Below are positions 58,956 through 64,000 of a DNA stretch of 64,000 nt, one piece after another (position 1 is the first letter of the stretch; each line of letters begins with the position of its first letter). A program made the translations under genes and the position numbers. The stretch spans positions 124,001 to 188,000 of the forward strand of contig NZ_BMMP01000012.1 of assembly GCF_014645895.1 (NCBI RefSeq), in the 5' to 3' direction. Below the pieces are notes generated by a model. The model was not told the DNA's origin. It searched no databases and saw only the letters and a list, made by a program, of their open reading frames with translations. The DNA comes from Streptomyces daqingensis (GTDB taxonomy: Bacteria > Actinomycetota > Actinomycetes > Streptomycetales > Streptomycetaceae).

Positions 58956-59486
58956 ATGCGCATTCGCCATGCCAAATCTCTGATCGCCGCGCTGACTTGC
59001 GCCGCGGTGGTGCTCCCCGCGGGGGCCGCCTACGCGGGCAGCGGGCCGGCTCCGAAGCCGTCGGAGCGGAGCGTCTCGAAGTCCACCGCGCCCTCGGCGA
59101 AGGGCAATCCGTCGAGCAAGGCCGCCGAGGCCGCCGGGGTCTGCGACGACGCGTACCAGATCGGCACCACTGGGTACGTCAAGCGGAACGGCACCACGAT
59201 CGCCTCGGTCAAGCAGTTCTACTCGCCGGAGTGCCAGGAGAACTACGGCTACGTCTGGGTGTGGGACAGCTTCCACGGCACGGCCGGGGACTACGACGTG
59301 ACCACCGGCGTCTACAGCTACTCGCAGGACAAGGTCCTCGGCCGCAAGGCGTGGACGGACACCACCAAGCAGGAGTTCTGGTCGTACGGCACGGCCACCG
59401 TGCAGGAGTGCACCGCGGCCGTGGGCTCCGTGCGCAAGGCGGGGGACCCGACTCCCAACAACGCGGCCTCGTCGAAGCGTTGCTGA
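58956..59486 (+). CDS. Small secreted Cys-containing protein (DUF2690-like)
   Basis: This 176-residue protein has a signal peptide (IAALTCAAVVLPAGAAYAGS), a Ser/Lys/Pro linker and a mature region with four Cys (GVCDDAYQIG, SPECQENYGYVWVW, VQECTAAVG and a C-terminal KRC), suggesting two disulfides. The ASVKQFYSPECQ..VWVW segment is reminiscent of DUF2690-type secreted proteins, but that is uncertain. GAGGGGG precedes the ATG. A 16-bp hairpin follows the stop. Confidence 0.7.
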   Translation: MRIRHAKSLIAALTCAAVVLPAGAAYAGSGPAPKPSERSVSKSTAPSAKGNPSSKAAEAAGVCDDAYQIGTTGYVKRNGTTIASVKQFYSPECQENYGYVWVWDSFHGTAGDYDVTTGVYSYSQDKVLGRKAWTDTTKQEFWSYGTATVQECTAAVGSVRKAGDPTPNNAASSKRC

Positions 59487-59512
59487 CCCTGCGGGACTGA
59501 CGGCAGGGGGCT

Positions 59513-59553
59513 GAGGCTCCCCGCGCGGGCGCCGACGCCGCGCGGGGAGCCTC
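59513..59553 (+). terminator. 16-bp hairpin after the secreted protein gene
   Basis: GAGGCTCCCCGCGCGG (59513-59528) pairs perfectly with 59538-59553 around a 9-nt loop, 26 bp after the stop codon. Confidence 0.8.
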
Positions 59554-59833
59554 GGCGTGTCGCGGCCGACCGCGCGGAGCAGCCCCGCGCGGTCGGCCCG
59601 GTGCACGTCCGGCGCACGTCCGCCCGTGGCCGGGACGTCACGTCGTGTGATCTCCACCGCACCGCCTGATAGTTTCAACTTGACGGCAGCACAACGCAGT
59701 TGCCCTCGAAGACCGTACGATTCCCGTCCGTCAGTGCGCACTTCGCCCGCCCCTGGAGGTCGCCCGTGTACAGCCCGGGCCTCAGCTCGCTCCCGCCGGT
59801 CCCCGCAGCTCCCCACTCCTCCGAGGTGGCGCG
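59554..59833 (+). other. Promoter-containing gap before the methyltransferase gene
   Basis: No gene is convincing here. With the terminator it makes the 347-bp gap between 59486 and 59834. TTGACG at 59680-59685 is a possible -35, but I see no well-placed -10. GAGGTGG near 59820 is the ribosome binding site of the methyltransferase. Confidence 0.4.
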
Positions 59834-60622
59834 ATGACCGCCGAGGGAACCACCGAGATAGACACCAGCAGGCCGCACTCCGCCCGGATGTACGACTACT
59901 ACCTCGGCGGCAAGGACTGGTACCCGGTGGACCAGGAGGCCGCCGAGAAGGTGCTCAAGGTCATGCCCACCGCCAAGTCGAGCGCCCGGGGCAACCGCAG
60001 CTTCATGCACCGGGTCACCAAGTGCCTCGCCGGGGAGCACGGGATCCGCCAGTTCATCGACATCGGCTCCGGCATCCCCACCGAGCCGAACCTGCATCAG
60101 GTCGCGCAGGGCGTCGACCCGCACTGCCGCGTGGTCTACGTCGACCACGACCCGGTGGTCCTCGAGTACGCCGACGCACTCCTGGCAGGCACCCCCGAGG
60201 GCCGCACGACGTACGTGCAGGCGGACGTCCGCCACGACGACGTCCTGGAGACCCGGAACGTACGGGACACCCTCGACCTGGACCAGCCCGTCGCGCTCTC
60301 CCTCAACGCGCTGCTCCACTTCATCCCCGACGAGTACGGGCCGTACGAACTCGTCCGCTCGATGGTCGGCAGGCTCGCGCCCGGCAGCTTCCTGGTGCTC
60401 ACCTACGGCAGCGCGGAGCTGGACCCCTCGATGAAGAAGGTCGAGGAGATCTACCGGGCGGAGGGCACTCCCCTGCAGATGCGGCCCAAGAGCGAGATCG
60501 CCCTCTTCTTCGACGGGCTGGAGCTGATCGACCCCGGCCTGGTCCCCATCGGCGAGTGGCGTTCTGAGGCAGACGAACCGAGCGCCCCGGGTTACGCGGG
60601 CGTCGCCCGCAAGCCCGCCTGA
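59834..60622 (+). CDS. SAV2177-family (DUF574) SAM-dependent methyltransferase
   Basis: This 262-residue protein matches the C-terminal third of the fusion at 2924. It has RPHSARMYDYYLGGKDWYPVD, the SAM loop FIDIGSGIPTEPNLHQVAQG, VVYVDHDPVVLEYADALL and LSLNALLHFIPD. The family is expanded in Streptomyces, folds as a Rossmann methyltransferase and has no known substrate. It is a monocistronic gene ending close to the convergent aminotransferase. Confidence 0.92.
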   Translation: MTAEGTTEIDTSRPHSARMYDYYLGGKDWYPVDQEAAEKVLKVMPTAKSSARGNRSFMHRVTKCLAGEHGIRQFIDIGSGIPTEPNLHQVAQGVDPHCRVVYVDHDPVVLEYADALLAGTPEGRTTYVQADVRHDDVLETRNVRDTLDLDQPVALSLNALLHFIPDEYGPYELVRSMVGRLAPGSFLVLTYGSAELDPSMKKVEEIYRAEGTPLQMRPKSEIALFFDGLELIDPGLVPIGEWRSEADEPSAPGYAGVARKPA

Positions 60623-60741
60623 CCCCTCCGCCGCAACTGCCGCCGCGTCCGCGCGGCCCGCACCACGGAACGACCGGTGACGGGCCGGCGGAGCGGCAGG
60701 CAGGCCGGGCCGGGAGGCGGACGAACGGGAATGCGGGGAAG

Positions 60742-61920
60742 TCAGACGGCGGACGCCATCCGCCGCACCGCCTCTTCGAGGATCTCCGGTGACGTCGCCG
60801 TGTTGAGCCGTACGAAGCCCTCGCCGCCCGTTCCGAAGGCGGGCCCGGGCACCAGGGCGACGCCGCCCCGCTCCAGGAACGCGGCGGCGGGATCGGCGAG
60901 GCCCAGCGCGCGGCAGTCGAGCCAGGCGAGGAACGTGCCCTGCTGCTGCCTGTAGCGCACGTCCGGAAGGTGCTCCCGCAACAGCCGGTCGAGCAGCTTC
61001 CTGTTCTCGTCCAGCCCGGCCAGCAGCGCGTCCAGCCAGCCGGTCCCGTGCCGCAGGCCCGCGACGTGACCGATCACGCCGAGGTGGCTCGGGCCGTGGC
61101 TGACCTCCTCCGGCATCAGTTTCAGCTCCGCCGCCGACTCACTGCCCGCGACGGCCACCGCTGCCTTCAGTCCGGCCAGGTTCCACGCCTTCGACGCCGA
61201 CATCAGGGAGAAGGCACGCTCCGTACCCGGCAGCGACAGGTACGGCACGTGCCGGGCGCCGGACAGCACCAGGGGGGCGTGGATCTCGTCGGCGACGACA
61301 CGCACACCCCATTGCGCCGCCAGCTCCGTCGCGGCGGCCAGCTCCCCGGCCGTGTGGACGGTGCCCGTGGGGTTGTGGGGACTGCACAGCAGGTAGGCGG
61401 CGCGGCGGTCCTCACCCCGCGGCTCCCCGGACGGGCCGGGCGCGGTGGCGGTGCGGAACGCCGAGGCCAGCGTGTCCGGGTCGAGGCGGCCCTCCTCGTC
61501 GAGCGGCGCCTCCACGACGCGGCGGCCCATGTGGGAGACGAACTGGTAGAAGGGCGGGTAGACGGGCGGGTTGACCACGACCGCGTCGCCCGGCGAGGTG
61601 ATCAGCTTCAGCACCTCGACGACGCCCATCATCACGTCGGGCACGATCGCCGCACGCTCGGAGTGAACGCGCCAGCCCCAGCGCTCCGCGGCGAACGCGT
61701 CCAGGGCCGCGACGTAGTCCTCCCCCATCGCGTAACCGGTGTCGCCCGCCTCGATCGCGGTGCGCAGCGCCTCGACGACGGGCCCGGCCAGCTGCACGTC
61801 CATCTCCGCGATCCACAGAGGCAGCACGTCACCGGGGTGGACGCGCCACTTCGCGCTCGTACGGCGTCGCAGCTCGTCCAGGGAACACTGCTTCAGCGGG
61901 TTGCTCGTATATGTGTCCAC
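60742..61920 (-). CDS. MalY/PatB-type PLP aminotransferase (C-S lyase-like)
   Basis: This 392-residue fold-type I PLP enzyme has PLWIAEMDVQLAGPV, SPHNPTGTVHTAGEL, VVADEIHAPLV and the Schiff-base Lys in SLMSASKAWNLAGLK, all as in MalY/PatB cystathionine beta-lyases. It probably cleaves cystathionine or a related thioether, or transaminates. GTG 61920 (VDTYTSNPL) is chosen because TAGCGT lies six bases before it on the minus strand, consistent with a leaderless mRNA; GTG 61929 is the alternative. Confidence 0.92.
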   Translation of the reverse strand: MDTYTSNPLKQCSLDELRRRTSAKWRVHPGDVLPLWIAEMDVQLAGPVVEALRTAIEAGDTGYAMGEDYVAALDAFAAERWGWRVHSERAAIVPDVMMGVVEVLKLITSPGDAVVVNPPVYPPFYQFVSHMGRRVVEAPLDEEGRLDPDTLASAFRTATAPGPSGEPRGEDRRAAYLLCSPHNPTGTVHTAGELAAATELAAQWGVRVVADEIHAPLVLSGARHVPYLSLPGTERAFSLMSASKAWNLAGLKAAVAVAGSESAAELKLMPEEVSHGPSHLGVIGHVAGLRHGTGWLDALLAGLDENRKLLDRLLREHLPDVRYRQQQGTFLAWLDCRALGLADPAAAFLERGGVALVPGPAFGTGGEGFVRLNTATSPEILEEAVRRMASAV

Positions 61921-62024
61921 CCGGACCACGCTAGGCCGTCACGCGCCGCCGCATCAGACCGCGAGGGACGCGGTGCAGAGGGGGGCGGGCCACTCGCGGG
62001 GCGGGTAGGGCATCATTCCGCTCC

Positions 62025-63431
62025 ATGGGGATAGTCGCCGGTCTGGAAAGCTCAGCGGAGTACACACGCATCGTCGTCTGCGACACGGACTCCGGTGCCG
62101 TCGTCAGGCACGGCTACGCCGAGCACCCCGACCCGCGAGAGGACCCGCAGTCGTGGCTGATGTCGCTGGGCCGTGCGGCCAGCGGCGGTCAGTTCGCGGA
62201 CGTCGAGGCGATCGGGGTGGCCGCGCAGCAGCAGGGCCTGATCGTGACCGACTCCGCCGGGGTGGCCCTGCGTCCGGCGCTGCTGGGCAACGACAGGCGG
62301 GTCCAGCCCGCCGCGGCCGACCTCGTCGACGCGCTGGGCGGACGGGAGGCGTGGGCGCAGGCCGTCGGCGCGGTCCCCCAGGCCGCCCACCCCGTCTCCA
62401 AGCTGCGCTGGCTCGCCCGGAACGAGCCCGACAACGCCGCCAGGGTGGCCGGCGTGCTCCAGCCGCACGACTGGCTGGTGTGGCAGCTGCTGGGCCGTCC
62501 CCTGCGCCGTACCACCGACCGGGGCGACGCCTCCGGCACGGGCTACTGGTCGGCGTCGCTGGAGATGTACCGGCCCGACCTCGTGGAGCTGGCGCTCGGG
62601 CACCAGGCGGCGATGCCCGACGTCCTGGCCCCGGCGGAGCCCGCGGGGCGCACGCCGGAGGGGCTGCTGATCTCCGCCGGGACGGGCGAGACGATGGCCG
62701 CCGCGTTCGGCCTGGGCCTCGGCCTCGGCGACGCCGTGATCTCCCTCGGCGCGTCCGGTTCCGTCTTCGCCGTCCACCACGAGGCGCTCGCCGACCCGAC
62801 GGGCACGATCACCTCGTACGCGGACGCCACCGGCATGCATCTGCCGGCCGTCCGGACGCTCAACGCGACGCGCGTGCTCCGCGGCACCGCCGAGCTGCTC
62901 GGCACCGACCTCGACGGGCTCTCCGACCTGGCCCTGAAGTCCTCCCCCGGCGCGTACGGGCTGGTGCTGCTGCCGTACCTGGAGGGTGAGCACACCCCGG
63001 ACCTCCCGCACACGGCCGGCTCCCTGCACGGGCTGAGACGCGAGAGCATGAAGCCGGAGCACATGGCCCGGGCGGCTGTCGAGGGGATGCTGTGCGGCCT
63101 CGCCGACGCCCTCGACGTACTGCGCGGGCGGGGCGTGCAGGTGCGGCGGCTGTTCCTGCTGGGGCAGGCCGCGGGCCTTCCCGCGGTGCAGGCGGTCGCA
63201 CCCGCGCTGTTCGGGGCGCAGGTCGTCGTGCCGAGGCCCGCCGACTACACCGCCACGGGCGCCGCCCGGCAGGCGGCCTGGGCGCTGAGCGGCACGGGGC
63301 AGCCGCCGCGCTGGCCTGCCGCCGAGTGCCAGGTCTTCGACGCGGGCGAGGAGTTCGCCGCCGGGCAGGCGGTGCGCCAGCAGTACGTGGCCGTGCGGGA
63401 AGAGACGCACCCGGGGGCCTTCAAGCACTGA
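62025..63431 (+). CDS. FGGY-family (xylulokinase-like) protein with two key Asp-to-Glu changes
   Basis: This 468-residue protein is an FGGY carbohydrate kinase closest to xylulokinases. It has QQQGLIVTDSAGVALRPALLGND, HPVSKLRWLARNEP, PHDWLVWQLLGRP, DRGDASGTGYW and VISLGASGSVFAV. Two residues expected to be Asp are Glu here. One is Glu8 in AGLESSAEYTR, where the family usually has GIDxGT or GLDSS; the other is Glu222 in AGTGETMAAAFG, where the catalytic base Asp (GGGDNAAG type) lies. It may be an inactive or altered-specificity kinase. The start is ATG 62025. Confidence 0.85.
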   Translation: MGIVAGLESSAEYTRIVVCDTDSGAVVRHGYAEHPDPREDPQSWLMSLGRAASGGQFADVEAIGVAAQQQGLIVTDSAGVALRPALLGNDRRVQPAAADLVDALGGREAWAQAVGAVPQAAHPVSKLRWLARNEPDNAARVAGVLQPHDWLVWQLLGRPLRRTTDRGDASGTGYWSASLEMYRPDLVELALGHQAAMPDVLAPAEPAGRTPEGLLISAGTGETMAAAFGLGLGLGDAVISLGASGSVFAVHHEALADPTGTITSYADATGMHLPAVRTLNATRVLRGTAELLGTDLDGLSDLALKSSPGAYGLVLLPYLEGEHTPDLPHTAGSLHGLRRESMKPEHMARAAVEGMLCGLADALDVLRGRGVQVRRLFLLGQAAGLPAVQAVAPALFGAQVVVPRPADYTATGAARQAAWALSGTGQPPRWPAAECQVFDAGEEFAAGQAVRQQYVAVREETHPGAFKH

Positions 63432-63531
63432 CCGGGCGCCGACGCGCTGCGCGGGCGGGCACGGGTGCTGCGCGCGGCACAGGCGTTTGACGGGCGGGCA
63501 GTTGTTCAGCCCAGAGCGATCAAGGCCTCTC

Positions 63532-63557
63532 TGCCGGGAGTTGTTGCCGGGAGTTGA
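63532..63557. repeat. Two tandem 13-bp units
   Basis: TGCCGGGAGTTG(T/A) occurs twice head to tail, ending in TTGACG, in the gap before the ABC exporter gene. It may be a regulator-binding direct repeat. Confidence 0.6.
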
Positions 63558-63630
63558 CGTCACCGGCCCGTTAGCTGGCCGAAGATGGACGAGACCGCTT
63601 TCGCTCATCTTTTCCACCACGGGGACCAAT

Positions 63631-64000
63631 GTGCTGATCCGTCTGCTCCGCGACCACGTGCGCCCGTACAGACGGGCGGCGCTCCTGCTCGTCCTGCTGC
63701 AGCTGGTGCAGACGTCCGCCACGCTCTACCTGCCCACGCTCAACGCCGACGTCATCGACAACGGTGTCGTGCGCGGGGACACCGGCTACATCCTCCGGGT
63801 CGGCGGCGTGATGGCCGCCGTCTCCGTCGCGCAGATCGGGTGCAACATAGGCGCCGTCCTGATCGGCGCACGGACCGCCGCGGCGCTCGGCAGGGACATG
63901 CGGGCGACGGTCTTCGGCCGGGTGCAGACGTTCTCCGCGCGCGAACTCGCCCGGTTCGGGGCGCCGTCGCTGATCACGCGCACGACGAACGACGTCCAGC
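63631..64000 (+). CDS. ABC exporter (fused permease-ATPase), 5' part only
   Basis: The gene runs off the window; 123 residues are present. It begins at GTG 63631 behind GGGGACC. The visible part is the first transmembrane region of a type IV ABC exporter: LRDHVRPYRRAALLLVLLQL, ATLYLPTLNADVIDNGVVRGDTGYI and RATVFGRVQTFSARELARFGAPSLITRTTNDV, which leads into the first intracellular coupling helix. The ATPase domain lies beyond the window. Confidence 0.9.
   Translation, partial: MLIRLLRDHVRPYRRAALLLVLLQLVQTSATLYLPTLNADVIDNGVVRGDTGYILRVGGVMAAVSVAQIGCNIGAVLIGARTAAALGRDMRATVFGRVQTFSARELARFGAPSLITRTTNDVQ

Noticed and set aside
1..64000. CRISPR arrays, rRNA genes, riboswitches or prophage genes
   Set aside because: I saw no spaced direct-repeat array, rRNA sequence, conserved riboswitch leader or phage structural gene anywhere in the window.

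Overview
The window is chromosomal DNA of a high-G+C actinomycete, almost certainly Streptomyces or a close relative. Reasons: very strong G/C bias at third codon positions, many GTG starts, two SAV2177-type (DUF574) methyltransferases, a fasR-fabD-fabH-acpP-fabF cluster, a bacterial NHEJ pair (Ku plus a LigD-type polymerase) and many small regulator-enzyme pairs. From memory the order resembles the chromosomal core around aceE and fasR of S. coelicolor; I could not check this.

Layout. 1-6.5 kb: a coiled-coil protein, an FmdB zinc ribbon, a Cys-cluster/pentapeptide protein, a large PucR-like regulator fused to a DUF574 methyltransferase, and a rhodanese. 6.5-16 kb: a Ter (tellurite/stress) island. 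It has three TerD paralogues, a TerA-like protein and TerC, with a biosynthetic arm of CitE-like aldolase, a PRTase-TRSP-StiP-PELOTA fusion and a HAD phosphatase. 16-20.3 kb: AhpE peroxiredoxin, DUF3052 and the pyruvate dehydrogenase E1 gene aceE. 20.3-33.1 kb: an accessory block with a secreted I36-like protein, a TetR/MFS efflux pair, two paralogous secreted or anchored alpha/beta hydrolases flanking a DUF4429-SHOCT protein and a NarL-type two-component system, a MerR/aldo-keto reductase operon, a serine hydrolase and a pirin. 33.1-38.2 kb: the type II fatty acid synthase cluster with its activator FasR.

38.2-41 kb: a beta-hydroxyacid dehydrogenase, DUF3145 and an SGNH hydrolase. 41.2-54.5 kb: a sugar/sugar-acid uptake and oxidation region (enolase-superfamily dehydratase, zinc dehydrogenase, U32-like barrel, ChvE-type ABC transporter, aldose 1-epimerase, SMP-30 lactonase, IclR regulator), broken by a 171-179 bp MITE. 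Ohr and a MarR/MDR pair sit inside it. 54.7-56.8 kb: Ku and the LigD polymerase, diverging from only 30 bp. 57.2-58.8 kb: tRNA-Asn, tRNA-Met and an HTH/Clp-N operon behind an operator-rich leaderless promoter. 58.9-64 kb: a small secreted protein, a stand-alone DUF574 methyltransferase, a MalY-type aminotransferase, a xylulokinase-like protein with two key Asp-to-Glu changes, and the 5' end of an ABC exporter.

Two general features recur. Transcription units are often closed by perfect G+C-rich hairpins with 10-18 bp stems and no U-tract. Several genes have a TANNNT hexamer only 6-7 nt before the start codon, the signature of leaderless mRNAs.
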